Positions 1 through 9,791 of a stretch of 41,096 nucleotides of DNA are shown piece after piece (positions within the stretch are counted from its first letter, which is position 1; each line of letters begins with the position of its first letter). The notes below the pieces were generated by a model. That model did no database searches. It had not been told where the DNA came from and saw only the letters and a program-made list of their open reading frames with translations. The position numbers were made by a program, and so were the translations under genes. The stretch is from Paulinella micropora (Eukaryota; Cercozoa; Imbricatea; Euglyphida), in assembly GCA_009731375.1 (NCBI GenBank), contig BJOX01000219.1, positions 537,228-578,323 on the forward strand. Reading direction: 5' to 3'.

Positions 1-41
1 CATGACTTCCATCGCAGAGGTGACGAGCCAAGGTACTTCCG

Positions 42-613
42 TTACTGCTGAAGAGGTCGTAAAGAAGGCTCGGACGGGTTCGACTTGCGCCAGGTCTCGG
101 TCGCTTGGGCCATCTGAGCACGGGCCAACAAATCGACAATGTGAATGCGTTTACGCGGTTCTTGAGAGGCAGTGAGAGAAACGCCAAGAAGAGAAAGCTT
201 GGAAGTCCAAGAGTCAATGAGACTCTTAATGTTTGTCCGAGGCGAGTAGCACGAGTTCAGACAGTGAGCAGCCGGGGCACAGTCCGTGACAATATGAAAC
301 TTTCTGTAACCCAGTGCGACCGCAAACTCAAAAGCTGCAACGTAAGCACTGAATAACTCACGCATCGGAGACGAGTCGACTAGAGCCTCAGAGCGCAGAA
401 GGGCTAACTCTTCAACGGACCAACAGCGAGAAACGAAAAGACATTTGGAACGAAAGGGGGCCATGGCAATGGCACCCCTCCCCCACTGCAAACCCTCCAC
501 CTCGCAAAAGTTCGCATCGGACCAAAGAGTGCACTTGGCGGGGTCGTCGACCCATATCATCGAGTCCTTGTCATAAAGTCCCGTCTTAAGGAAGTCCGAC
601 AGCGGGAGACGGA
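42..613 (-). pseudogene. DIRS-like RNase H domain (partial)
   Basis: This minus-strand frame opens after the gap at 614-623 and ends at a stop at 42. It carries an RNase H pattern: WSDA supplies the first acidic residue, an MRELFSAY stretch the Glu, a VTDCAPAA stretch the second Asp, and IHIVDLLAR near the C-terminus the last Asp. This domain normally follows RT in DIRS and Ngaro retrotransposons and degrades the RNA strand of RNA-DNA hybrids. Its N-terminal link to RT is lost in the gap. The acidic residues are present, so the domain itself looks intact although the parent gene is broken. Confidence 0.65.
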
Positions 614-623
614 NNNNNNNNNN

Positions 624-1013
624 TGCTATCCGGGGGGTGATGCCTACACCCCCCATAGCTTTCTGTTCAGCAAAAAGTTCGGCCATCCTTGCGCCCACGT
701 AAAGACGAAAGCAAGACGAAGACCACCGACCCGCACGCATGATCGATGAATCCGAAGCACCGAGCGAGAAGAGACGAGCTGCACCACCACGACGAAGCGA
801 GATCCGGTTGAACCGACCACCAGTCGCGACTCCAGCCTTCTGCAGAAGCTCCCGAGCTGTGCTGACAAACGTGGCGCGATCGAGCGGGGAATTGTCAGAA
901 AGACGGAAGTAAGGATAGTTCCCCGCCAAAGGGATCTTGAAAGCATCGCGACTTGACTCGAAGATCTTCTTCCACGCGTGGGGACAGACGAGCGGATTCT
1001 CTTGTTCTGCAAG
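624..1013 (-). pseudogene. Tyrosine recombinase C-terminal fragment of the DIRS-like element
   Basis: The piece between the two 10-N gaps encodes the end of a tyrosine recombinase on the minus strand. It shows an ISLRRGGAARLFSLG stretch (the box II Arg region), then AGRWSS (the GRW form that replaces the second conserved His) and a Tyr in FRLYVGARM, in the spacing expected for the nucleophile. In DIRS elements this enzyme integrates circular cDNA. The N-terminal half of the enzyme, with the first catalytic Arg, is absent. The piece lies between RT and RNase H, which suggests a scaffolding error or a rearranged copy. Confidence 0.65.
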
Positions 1014-1023
1014 NNNNNNNNNN

Positions 1024-2567
1024 CAAAGCCCTTGCGAGTGTCCTTGTGCCAACCGAGGGGGCGAAAGGACTGGCCAATAAATTCCTCGTGCCACGGAATC
1101 CCCAGAAACTTAGAGAGGCTATCGAATTTCAACCTGAGCGCCCTGGCTTCCTTCCATGAAGCGCAGACGACGTCACTGTTGTCGACATAAAGCTTCAGAC
1201 TTGTAGAGAAAGATGGACTCGAGGGCTCTAGCAAAACGATTCCAGCCGTCGGCGGCATAGACGCCCCCAAACCCGGGCACAAGAAGAACGAAGTACACAA
1301 GGTCGCCGGTGACGGGGTCTCTGCACGAAGAAACCTGTTGCCAGAAGAGCGAAGGCAGCAACGGGGTCTGGTTGTAAGCAGACTTGACATCTGCCCCAAA
1401 GACGACACAACCGGACCGGCTTGGATGATCCTAGCCATCTGCATGTCGTGCGTATAATACTCTACCCCATCATCCGTTCTCGGGCAAAGCTGATTGAAAG
1501 AGAGAAAACGGGGAAAGGAAAGGTCATTGATTAACCTCCTTTCTCCATTCTCAGGATGCCATTTATCTTTCGGGATGGCATGCTCACGCGTGACTATGGC
1601 TTGATGACAGCAAGCGTTGTTCGGAAAGGGAGGCCTCGTGAACGGGCCCGCCATGAAGCCTTTCTCAACTGCTTTCATGTTGGCGTAATAGATCTGACTG
1701 TTGTCTTCCTCTGAGAGGGCACGAGCAAGAGAATAATCGCGTAAGAATTCTCCTGTGCCTCTATAGTGGGTGTCAGTGCCCGTAAGGAATCCCTCAAGCC
1801 AAACGACCTCTGCTTCCGGCAAGCAAAGCTTAGCAAGGCCCACGATATTGTCTACTTTGAAGACAGATTTATATGGTTTAATAACACCATTCCAAACCGG
1901 CAAAACCTCACGTTTGCCCGGCTGAAACCTCTTGTCACCCTCATTGCAACCAAAGAAATGGATATTCCTACCTCTCCCCCTCTGAAACCTAAAGTCTACC
2001 AGAGCTATACCCCCGACCTGCAAGCCGCGAGAAGAGTCACGAACGAACCAAACATGCGTGGTGTGAGGTTCGAAACACAAAAGTTCCACCTTGCCGTGAA
2101 ACCCTATCAACGCAACCACTCTGGCCTGCCGTAGCCTAGGTATAAGGGAGGAAAGAGAAATAGAGGGAGAGGCAGGAAGGATGAAACACCAGAAGGGAAA
2201 GTCATGCCACCAGATGTTTCCACTCTCCAACTCTGACAACAGAGAAGGGAGGGAATCAACGGACACGATCCCAGCTGTCAACAGATCAGAAGGCACAGAG
2301 GGGGAGACTGAAATCCCAACACTGCACGACAAAGAAGAGACCTTGGACGGGGGAAGAGAGCGAACCAAAGCGCCCATCTCTTCCTCAGCCTCAGTCTTGG
2401 CAATTTCCCAAATCCACCTAGGGAAAGGGACGAAAAAGGAAGCAGAAGTGAGAGAGGGAGAAGCAGAGAGGCTTGAAGGGACCACATTGCCTTGCAAGCC
2501 ACTCTGTTCATTACACAGCACCAGAGGCTGCTGAGCAGAAGAAGAACTGGAACCCACCAAGGGGAAA
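1024..2567 (-). pseudogene. DIRS-like reverse transcriptase with compensating frameshifts
   Basis: Minus-strand RT. The fingers region is visible as WHPENGERRLINDLSFP followed by SFNQ (about 1,490-1,560). The palm motif A reads FGADVKSAYNQ (about 1,370-1,400) and motif C reads LYVDNSDVV (about 1,160-1,190), where the usual YVDD is YVDN. Motif A and the following LVYFVLLVPGFGG stretch are in a different frame from the fingers and motif C, so one frameshift lies near 1,400 and a compensating one near 1,190. The frame continues upstream (to about 2,567) as a Ser-rich region of unknown role. Two frameshifts and the altered motif C make it a probable pseudogene. Confidence 0.7.
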
Positions 2568-2713
2568 CTACTGGAAGGAGCAATACAAGGGGAGGAAGAC
2601 AGAGAAGATTTTTGAAGGTTGGATGTGTTGCTGTAGCTGTTGTTGAAACTGTAGACGTTGATGAGGTTGTTGAGGTTGAAGTTGTTGTTGTTGTAGTTGA
2701 TGTTGATGTTGAT

Positions 2714-2810
<97 letters not shown>

Positions 2811-2961
2811 CTGTAGTTGTTGTTGTTGTTGTTGTTGTTGATGTTGTCGTTGTTGTCGTTGTTGTCGTCGTTGTTGTTGTTGTTGTTGATGTTGTTGATG
2901 TTGTTGATGTTGTTGATGTTGTTGATGTTGATGTTGTTGATGTTGTTGTTGTAATTGTAGT

Positions 2962-2995
<34 letters not shown>

Positions 2996-3638
2996 GCTGT
3001 TGTTGTTGTTGCTGTTGTTGTTGTTGTTGTTGTTGTGTTTGTTGTTGTTGTTGATGACGTTGCTGTTGTTGTTGGAGTTGCCAATGCTGACTGGTTGCAA
3101 AGCTGATAGAAGGACAGGAAGAGAGAGACAAAAACGAACAAGGAGAGATAGAAGAAGACGTAGGAGAAGAGACAGGACAAGTACCCAACAAAGGGGAGAT
3201 AGGTGACACTTGCCCATCTAAGGAGGAGGTGTGAAGCATTGAAGCCTCTTTGGAAATGATAGAAGAAGCTGAAACGAAAGGGGCTGTAGAGGTAGATGAG
3301 CTATGCCCTACAGCTTGAACATGAACGGAAGAAAGAGCTGAGTCACTTCTTGACGATGGGGACGAGAGCTGGAAAAAAGTGGAGCCGGTGGGCCCAGTCA
3401 TATTAGCAGGTGGCACCAAGGCCACAGTACGAGAAGATAAGGAGTCGAAGTTAGTGGGAAGCTTGCTGAAAGAAAGATTGCCTCCTTTAGCAACTTTGAC
3501 CTTGGTCGCGTGCTTGCGCCCACCTGGATCCCACGTCCTGCGAGTTGAGTCAGAAAGGGAGAGAGCAGTGGAAGAGGAAGTCTCACCTGAGGAGACCTCC
3601 GGCTGATGTAAGCCGACCCTGAGAGCTACTTGCTCCAC
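2568..3638 (-). pseudogene. PolyQ-containing N-terminal part of the DIRS-like second ORF
   Basis: A minus-strand frame open for about 356 codons, Ser/Thr-rich at first, then almost pure glutamine with scattered His, Arg and Leu over about 150 residues. Of the three minus frames through the CAA/CAG-like tract (Asn, Thr or Gln), this is the only one with a long non-repetitive open stretch upstream, so I take it as the original coding frame. It stops at 2,568 while the RT frame goes on, so a frameshift inside or just after the repeat separates them. There is no ATG at the upstream edge. I recognise no domain. Confidence 0.4.
2640..3072. repeat. GTT/AAC trinucleotide repeat tract
   Basis: About 430 bases of imperfect GTT triplets (plus strand), interrupted by GAT, GTC, GCT and GTA triplets. 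All frames stay open through it, which creates long poly-Val, poly-Leu, poly-Asn, poly-Thr and poly-Gln readings. The Gln reading on the minus strand is the likely coding one in the surrounding retroelement. Confidence 0.95.
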
Positions 3639-3665
3639 TGCGGAGCTTTCACTCCCAGGGCCCCA

Positions 3666-4103
3666 TCACTTGTTTGCCCTACGCTTTCCCCACTTCTCGT
3701 TGCCACTGTCCGGGCAGTCCACTCGTTTGTGATTTTTGTTGTCAGGGCAGACCGGGCATTGGTGGAGGAAGCGGCAATCCTCCTTATAGCTACAGTCGCG
3801 GCCGTCTGCCCAGTTGAAGCACACCTTCTTCGACCTCTGGTTCTGCTGTCTAGCTTGTCCACCACCACGGGTATTGTTCGCACTGCGTTGTTGTTGCTTG
3901 AGGACGCCTTGGCCAATGGACTGGTTGGAAGAATGAGAAGGGGGGGGGGGGAGAGGCTCGAGGAAGGCTGTAGCTAACACAAAGAGAAGGGTGCCCTTAT
4001 GCCATTGCCCTAACGAACTCCTACCGCGTACTGCCTTGTCCCATCTCATTGTCGACTGCAACGTGTTCTTACGATAAGCTCGAGGTAACGGTAATGCTCC
4101 CAC
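3666..4103 (-). pseudogene. CCCH zinc-finger part of a gag-like protein
   Basis: The C-terminal half of this minus-strand frame contains C-x8-C-x5-C-x3-H (from CFNWADGRDC to CRFLH), the spacing of a CCCH zinc finger, followed by CPVC and a His/Cys pair that could form a second knuckle. Such zinc fingers near the end of a gag-like ORF bind RNA. It overlaps the next upstream ORF in a different frame (4,046-4,103) and has a run of about ten G at 3,941-3,950, so it is probably the frameshifted C-terminal end of that ORF. It stops at 3,666, just before the polyQ frame opens. Confidence 0.5.
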
Positions 4104-5323
4104 ATGTCCTCAGCGTGCTGAGGATGATGTCTGGAGTACAGGACGACGAGCCTACGAACTAAGTCTAAGAACTTCTCAACAGTAACAGATTTGGGCTCCG
4201 ACTCATGAGTTTCGCCAATGAGAGTTTTCTTTTTTGATGGCAGAAGCTCTTTGAGATTGATGTACTCTTTTCCCAACTTTATCTTTTTGAGTACGTCAAA
4301 ATCTACATCTTCGGAACCCGGCAGACTCTGAAACTCTTGAGTCAATCTAGCCTTCTCATCTCCGGAAACAGATGTCGAAAAGCCAAGTGCTGCGAGCAAG
4401 GAGGAGGAGTCAATACCTTTTTCGTTGGCTGCCTCCTTGATTTTGCGTTCCAGCTCCTCGTTGGTCTCTTGCAACTCTGAGAGCACAGAAGCATCGAAGC
4501 GGACAGTTCTGCCTTTGTTCCCAACTTGACGAGCATTGGCAAGCTTCGCCTTTAGCTCCTCTTGTTTCCGCAGAGCATCATCGATGGCATTCTGAAGTTC
4601 GATCTCTTGCTTCGTGCCTTTTTTCTGCTTCTTGCTTCGAGGCTGACCGGCCTCCGGCTCTAAGTCATCGTCGTCATCGTCTTTCTGCTCTTGTTTCTCA
4701 ACAAGCTCGGCTTGGACAATGAAGGGCCACTCAACTCCCTTGTCTACGATCTGAGATGCCATTGCTGAAGCGACAACCCCCTTACTGGAATTCCCTTTGA
4801 CTTCTCTTACCTCAGTAAAGTATTCGTTATACAACTTTCGCAGATTTGTAGCGTTGTATAAGTTCTCGAGGTGAGTCGCAATTGCTTTGGCTTTCTGCTT
4901 CTTGGCCTTAGCCTCGTTGCTACCGTTGCTATTCCCCAGAATGCCATTCACGTCTCTGATTGACTTAATAAAATCATCACGTGAGACATTAGCATTCAAG
5001 GGAATCTTAGTAAATTTCAGCTCGACAACCTGGTCGGTATTCGAGTCCCAAATCACTTCCCCTGATGCATTCAAATACTTCCACTTCTTGGATTCATCTT
5101 CCATACGAATCAAACCACGGGGGACTTGCACAGACCATTGATTTCCCTCTGTGTTGAGGCGAATAGTAGCCTGTTTATCAGTGAAACTCATCACGACCCC
5201 GGTGATTCGTACGGTTTCAGAATTTTGTCCAAATCTGTGAAATAAATCATCGTCTTGAACGTGATATGCTGCAAGAGTTGAAACCATGCTACCAACTTTG
5301 ATTTTCTTTTCAATAGCATGCAT
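4046..5323 (-). CDS. Gag-like ORF1 of the DIRS-like element
   Basis: A minus-strand ORF of about 425 codons from an ATG at 5,323; the frame is open a little further but only through a TTG. The protein has an N-terminal globular part, a Lys-rich segment, an acidic run (DDDDDDLEPE) followed by a basic stretch (KKQKKGTKQE), then a predicted coiled coil rich in Glu and Lys (about residues 230-300). The C-terminal part includes a segment like those before zinc knuckles in gag proteins. I infer gag only from its position as the first ORF of the element, upstream of the CCCH fragment. No domain is recognised directly. Confidence 0.45.
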   Translation of the reverse strand: MHAIEKKIKVGSMVSTLAAYHVQDDDLFHRFGQNSETVRITGVVMSFTDKQATIRLNTEGNQWSVQVPRGLIRMEDESKKWKYLNASGEVIWDSNTDQVVELKFTKIPLNANVSRDDFIKSIRDVNGILGNSNGSNEAKAKKQKAKAIATHLENLYNATNLRKLYNEYFTEVREVKGNSSKGVVASAMASQIVDKGVEWPFIVQAELVEKQEQKDDDDDDLEPEAGQPRSKKQKKGTKQEIELQNAIDDALRKQEELKAKLANARQVGNKGRTVRFDASVLSELQETNEELERKIKEAANEKGIDSSSLLAALGFSTSVSGDEKARLTQEFQSLPGSEDVDFDVLKKIKLGKEYINLKELLPSKKKTLIGETHESEPKSVTVEKFLDLVRRLVVLYSRHHPQHAEDMWEHYRYLELIVRTRCSRQ

Positions 5324-5389
5324 TGAAGATAGTTTCTCTGACGCGTCTTTCGATCTTCCCAACTTTCCAACCTAGGCCTAACCAGACGC

Positions 5390-5515
5390 CGGATCAAACA
5401 CGCGCCGGCTCCGCCGGCACGGCTACGCCGCGCCGACCGGACTACCGTAAAAGCGAAACGTCTCCTCGGAACTTTAACGGCGGTTAACTCCGGGCGAAGC
5501 CCGGAGCAAACCAGT
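5390..5515. repeat. GC-rich inverted repeats at the 5' side of the DIRS-like element
   Basis: Just upstream of the gag-like ORF is a sharply GC-rich block with nested inverted repeats. GCCGGC repeats at 5,405-5,420 flank a TCC spacer, and a perfect 8-bp stem CTCCGGGC / GCCCGGAG with a GAA loop lies at 5,488-5,506. DIRS elements carry inverted terminal repeats and a matching internal region. This block is a candidate for one of them, but its partner would lie outside the window. Confidence 0.4.
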
Positions 5516-5523
5516 AAATATGT

Positions 5524-6583
5524 TCGCCTATAATAATAATCACATCCCAACTTTACATCATCTCTTCACTGTATTAATGGAACTAGATTCAGAAACCAGT
5601 GCTCGTGCCGTTTGGACTGCGCACTTTGTTACCAGTTCAGTTTCCTCAGTAAAGACGATCTACGAAGTACGAACCACTGCGTAAACCCAAAACTAGAGTA
5701 ATTTACTCAATCACCGGAATAATCAATATTGACCGGTCATAGTTGCAAGCCGTACCAGCAACTCGCGTTGCAGCAATATGCACAGCCACCGCCTCCCCCT
5801 CGCATGTTTCTCACCTGCATATTCATCGTTTGCATCATATCCCGCTTACGCATATCCTGCACAAGCAATCTTTGCGACGCCAGTTTCTCCAGCTTCATAC
5901 ACTCTACCATTTTACCCGGCCTCACCTGCATCTTATCAGACTCCTAGTCATCATACACGCAACGTTGATCAGTACGAGCTACCTCCACTGCGTTCTAACC
6001 AGAATGGAAATTGTCGAAACAAGCGCTCGTGCAAAAAGTGTAAACTTGATCTTTGAAAAATTCTCTGCGTTAGTGAGAGTTCATTATTGAGTTTCTTTGT
6101 GATCAGGCAGATACTGTCTACCACTAAGTCTTTACTCAACAATGACCATTTATATATTCAGACAATAATATCTATATAATAATTATTATTTTATTCAAAC
6201 TACGTTTAAGCGATATTAATGTCTATAATCGTTTCAGTGCATGGCACCAGCGCCGGTATTTTATGTTAAAAATAAGCTCACCCGGACTGTGTATCTGACC
6301 TTCCGGCTCCGCAACAATAAAGTTTGAAGTTAACAATAAAAAAATATACATAATTTTATTTACATAAACAGATTTGTAATTTCTATCTAGATTTTCCTTT
6401 GAATTCCTAGTTTTGAAATGAAAACAGGAGCATACACAAGCAAGGTAAAGTATGATGTTTCAAGGTAAAATTTTCCCAATAACGGCTTGCAACTACTAAT
6501 CCTAAAACACCCCATAAGGATTAAAAAGAGTGACGTGATCGTGAGGGGGAGACTTACGCCTGGCATGCTCTATCGCTGGGACA
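5524..6583. other. Non-coding spacer, possible decayed leader or gag of the copia element
   Basis: No clear gene. A short plus-strand frame (about 5,778-6,056) has repeated Ala-Ser-Tyr-Pro segments and ends with a small Cys/Lys-rich tail (CRNKRSCKKCKLDL), which might be a remnant of a gag-like protein, but I cannot confirm it. The rest is AT-rich. The upstream LTR of the copia element could be in this region, but I could not match it to the sequence after 10,400. Confidence 0.3.
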
Positions 6584-7750
6584 ATGAAAAGGACAAACCC
6601 TCACCATAAACGAACGTTGCAACCCCAAAGTGAAAGAGAGGAAGAAGAAGACGGGGTAGACGGGGCGGGAATCCCCAAAATGAGAGAGAGTGAGAACAAG
6701 CAAGCGAGAGTAAGTGAGAACGAGGAAGCTAGAGGCAGCGTTTTATATGCTACGTATCCTGAGAAAGGTAAGAAGATTAAACCGATTGACATTTACGTCA
6801 TACATCAGTGTAGTGGTCATAAAGCATTACTAAAGACCTATGCATTAGGCAAGGCCATGGGTAGAGAATTAACAGGAAGCGAGGATAGTGTTAGATTTTG
6901 TGAAGCCTGTATGATGGGGAAAGCTAAAGTGTTACCCCGATTGAAGGTTAATAGAATTAGGAGAGCGAGTTACCTTTGTGAGATTTTGCATGTAGACACT
7001 TCCGGACCTTGGGCGGTAATGTCAATTCACGGTAAGTACTATAAATTTTGCGTTACAGACGATTACTCGGGGTACATCAAAGATTATTATTTACGTTACA
7101 AGAACGAGTTTGTAGACTGGTTGAAGCAGGCGGTAGCGTGGATTGAAAGGCAGACAGGGAAGAAAGTCAGACAGATCACTTGCGACAATGAGTTCGATGT
7201 CCCAACTGAAATCATAGAGTGGTGGAAACCCCTACAATTCATTTGGAAGACTAGCGCTCCAGGTGATAAAGATGGCAACCCCATAGCTGAGAAGGTCAAC
7301 GACATCACAGCCGGACCAGCCCGGGCCATGCGATATGAGGCTAACTTACCACCACAGTTTTGGGCGGAAATGGAACACACAGCCACAACCTTGCACAACA
7401 TTCTACCAGCCACGACAGGACCTAGGAAAGGAACCTCACCTTTTGAGCAATGTCTAGGCTACAAGCCAGCTATCCGACAACTTAAGCCTATAGGATGTTT
7501 AGGTGTAATGTACATAGGAAAGCAGGTAGGCAAAGGCAACTATAGGGGAAAGCGTGTCATGTTACTTGGATATGATGTATTTAAGGAACTATACCGAGTT
7601 TGGGATGGTCGAAAGATCATCACAAATGTGCGTAATGTACGCTTTAACCACAATTTAGTTGGCAAGGATGCTCACCCACCCAGAGAAGTTAGATGGGACG
7701 ACGAGGAATCTGAGGGGGAGAGTAGTGACACCGTACAGCTAGAAAAGTAG
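6584..7750 (+). pseudogene. Copia GAG-pre-integrase and integrase domains
   Basis: The N-terminal part (about residues 75-115) has an HQCSGH segment followed by C-x2-C (CEACMMGK), the zinc-binding GAG-pre-integrase/HHCC pattern. The core has the DDE triad: Asp in HVDTSGP (about residue 139), Asp in TCDNEF (about 202) and Glu in NPIAEKVN (about 237). This enzyme inserts copia cDNA. The frame ends early because a 25-bp duplication shifts it. The start chosen is the first ATG of the open frame and may be internal to a longer gag-pol. Confidence 0.85.
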
Positions 7751-7769
7751 TGACACCGTACAGCTAGAA
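7721..7769 (+). repeat. 25-bp tandem duplication that breaks the copia frame
   Basis: AGTAGTGACACCGTACAGCT plus AGAA occurs at 7,721-7,744 and again at 7,746-7,769. The 25-bp offset shifts the frame by one and brings a stop at 7,748-7,750. Confidence 0.95.
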
Positions 7770-9258
7770 CAGCCGTTAGACGAAACCGAACTTAAAGATG
7801 AGGGGGAGTTAGACAAACATGAGGAGTTACAGGAAGAAAAAGACATTCACCGTCCAGATTCCGGTCTCCCATCAGAGTCAAAGGTAGAACTAGCTGACGA
7901 CAAGGCCCATGATGATAGGGCAACACCCGTCACATCGTTAGAGGCGCAGAGCCCCGAAGCAGACCACCCTAGTAGGAGGTACGTAGAGGGAGACGCGCCC
8001 ACTAAGGGCCTCACTTGGGAGCAAAGTGACAAAGTCACATCAGCTAACATAGTGAGAGGGAAACGAGAAGCAAAGGTTAGGACACCAGTTACACAACCAC
8101 CTCCAGAAAAGAAGGCAGCAGTAAAAGCAGCTACATTGACAGGAGAGAGAGAGAGAGTTAGTGTGCCGGGAGTAGCTTTCGGAGAAGAATGGGCAAAGGA
8201 AGAATATGGAGACAACTGGCAATCAGTTAAGAGAAGGAAAAGTCTTAGAACCATGCGAGAAGGGAGAGAGACTTAAAGTCCGTAAGACGCCTAAGCCCAG
8301 TCACTTCGTAGTCTTTGACGACGGTCAAGTAGAAAAGATGCTAGATAGCGAAATTAGAAAGTATCGGATAGATAGGATAAGACCCGTCGGAGAACTAGAG
8401 CATCCCGAGATGTCCGCAGAAAGTATCGTAGAGGATCAAACCACTGCGTTACTGTACCTGACATTGAAGGTACCAAAGGCAATCGTTGATGAGGGTTTAA
8501 CTGCGAAAGAGTTGAAAGCAGGGATGGATAAAGAGATTGAAGCTCTAAAGTCTTTTAACTTTTACACGTGGGTAAGCCCTAAGGAAGCGAAAGAAAAAGG
8601 AGTAAAAGTAGTGAGACTAACATGGGTACATAAAGTCAAACTAGACGAAAAGGGACGTAAGTTCATTAAGTCAAGATTAGCTTTACGGGGAGATATGCTA
8701 GAGCCAGGAGTTAGCTATAACCCAGATCAACTGTTCGTACCCTGCGCCGCGCATCGCTCATTACTCTTTTTGTCTAAGCTTGCAGCATGGCATGGACATA
8801 GGCTATACGGTATAGACTTCAAAAATGCTTATCTAAATGCACGAATGCATGATCCTGTTTACACTTGTGCACCCGATGGGATAGACAGTGAAGAGCATGA
8901 AGGCATGATATGGAGAGTAGATGGAGCTCTGTATGGCGCGCCACAAGCTGGTAGGAGATGGTATGAGATCTTAGCCCCTAAGTTAGAGGAATTAGGATTC
9001 AGGTTACTAGACTCTGATTTATGTATGTTCGTTGAAAAAGATAAGCCGATAAGAGATGCTATCATTGGTATTTTCCATGTAGATGATCCTATTTTCTCAG
9101 CTCCTAACGAACAAGCGTATGACCGTTTCGCTAGTAAAGTAGAAAGGTTTTATCCTCTTAAGCGTTTGGGAGTGGCTAAGGAGTTTAAAGGGATAGAGAC
9201 AGTTCAGGAAGGAGGACGCATTTATTGCATCAGAAGAAGTATCAGAAACAGATTTTAA
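7770..9258 (+). pseudogene. Copia linker and reverse transcriptase domain
   Basis: The acidic linker that follows the integrase resumes after the duplication and is open to 8,276; the RT frame opens from about 8,206, so a further frameshift lies near 8,250. The RT (Pfam RVT_2 type) shows the TWVHKVKLDEKG stretch, motif A GIDFKNAYLNA, an LYGAPQAGRRW stretch and motif C FHVDDPIF. All are copia hallmarks, and the paired Asp residues of motif C are present. The frame ends at 9,258 by another shift just before the RNase H part. Confidence 0.85.
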
Positions 9259-9791
9259 AGGATGTAGGATATGCCGATGTTAGACCAGTTAGTACTCCTA
9301 GTGCAGAACATGAGCCCGAACCCATGGCAGAGACAAGCGCAGTTAGAAAGCATTCAATTCCTAGTCTGGTAGATAAACTTTTGTTTCTAACTAAGATGAC
9401 ACGTCCAGATGCAGATCAAGCACTGAATGCAGCTAGCGTGATGCAAACAGTAAATCCAGGACTTGCCTATGCTTTAGCAGCAGAGTGCATACGGGAGGGA
9501 TTGGCTATCAGACACATCACAGAAGAATTAGGTATAGCACAGAAAGGGCCGATAGAGCTTTATGAAGATAGTGCACAGACTATCTTAGCAGCAGAGAGGG
9601 GAATGTCAGGACCACGTACTAAACACTTACCCTTAGAACTGCACTTCATTCATCATGCACAGAGAGACAATGAGATTAAGTTTGTAAAGGTAGGAACTAA
9701 GAAACAAATAGCAGACATACTAACCAAACATGTTCGTAAGGACCAATTCGAATATCTCGTTAGTAAATTTATGGTAACACTTGATCCATAA
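9225..9791 (+). pseudogene. Copia RNase H domain
   Basis: After the frameshift near 9,245 the copia C-terminus continues. The linker has a LLFLTKMTRPD stretch (the usual YL...TRPD motif), then RTKHLPLELHFIHHA and a KQIADILTKHV stretch, which are signature positions of copia RNase H. The domain ends in the usual place with a stop at 9,789-9,791, followed by non-coding sequence leading to the purine tract at about 10,391. Confidence 0.85.

Larger units (their letters stand above)
1..5520 (-). mobile_element. DIRS-like tyrosine-recombinase retrotransposon, decayed
   Basis: A minus-strand element runs from a GC-rich hairpin region near 5,400-5,510 to beyond the left window edge. In transcription order it shows a gag-like ORF, a CCCH zinc-finger stretch, a polyglutamine region, a reverse transcriptase, a tyrosine-recombinase C-terminus and an RNase H. 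RT, RNase H and a tyrosine recombinase instead of a DDE integrase define the DIRS order. Several frameshifts break it, and two 10-N gaps (614-623, 1014-1023) interrupt the pol region. The recombinase piece lies before RNase H, whereas DIRS elements place it last. The true left end is not visible. Confidence 0.75.
6584..9791 (+). mobile_element. Ty1/copia LTR retrotransposon pol region, frameshifted
   Basis: Plus-strand pol with the copia order: GAG-pre-integrase zinc finger, integrase core, reverse transcriptase, RNase H. It is broken by a 25-bp tandem duplication near 7,746 and by frameshifts near 8,250 and 9,245. A purine tract TAAGGGGGAG at 10,391-10,400, followed by CGTTGGTAGG, looks like a polypurine tract with the start of a 3' LTR, which would put the element end past 10.4 kb. 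Boundaries and LTRs are not resolved. Confidence 0.85.

Noticed and set aside
614-1023. Reading the left-end frames as one continuous RT-recombinase-RNase H protein
   Set aside because: Two 10-N gaps of unknown true length interrupt it, so continuity of frame through them is not evidence.
2492-3106. Plus-strand ORF of about 204 codons, mostly Val
   Set aside because: It is the GTT repeat read on the opposite strand; no other protein-like sequence.
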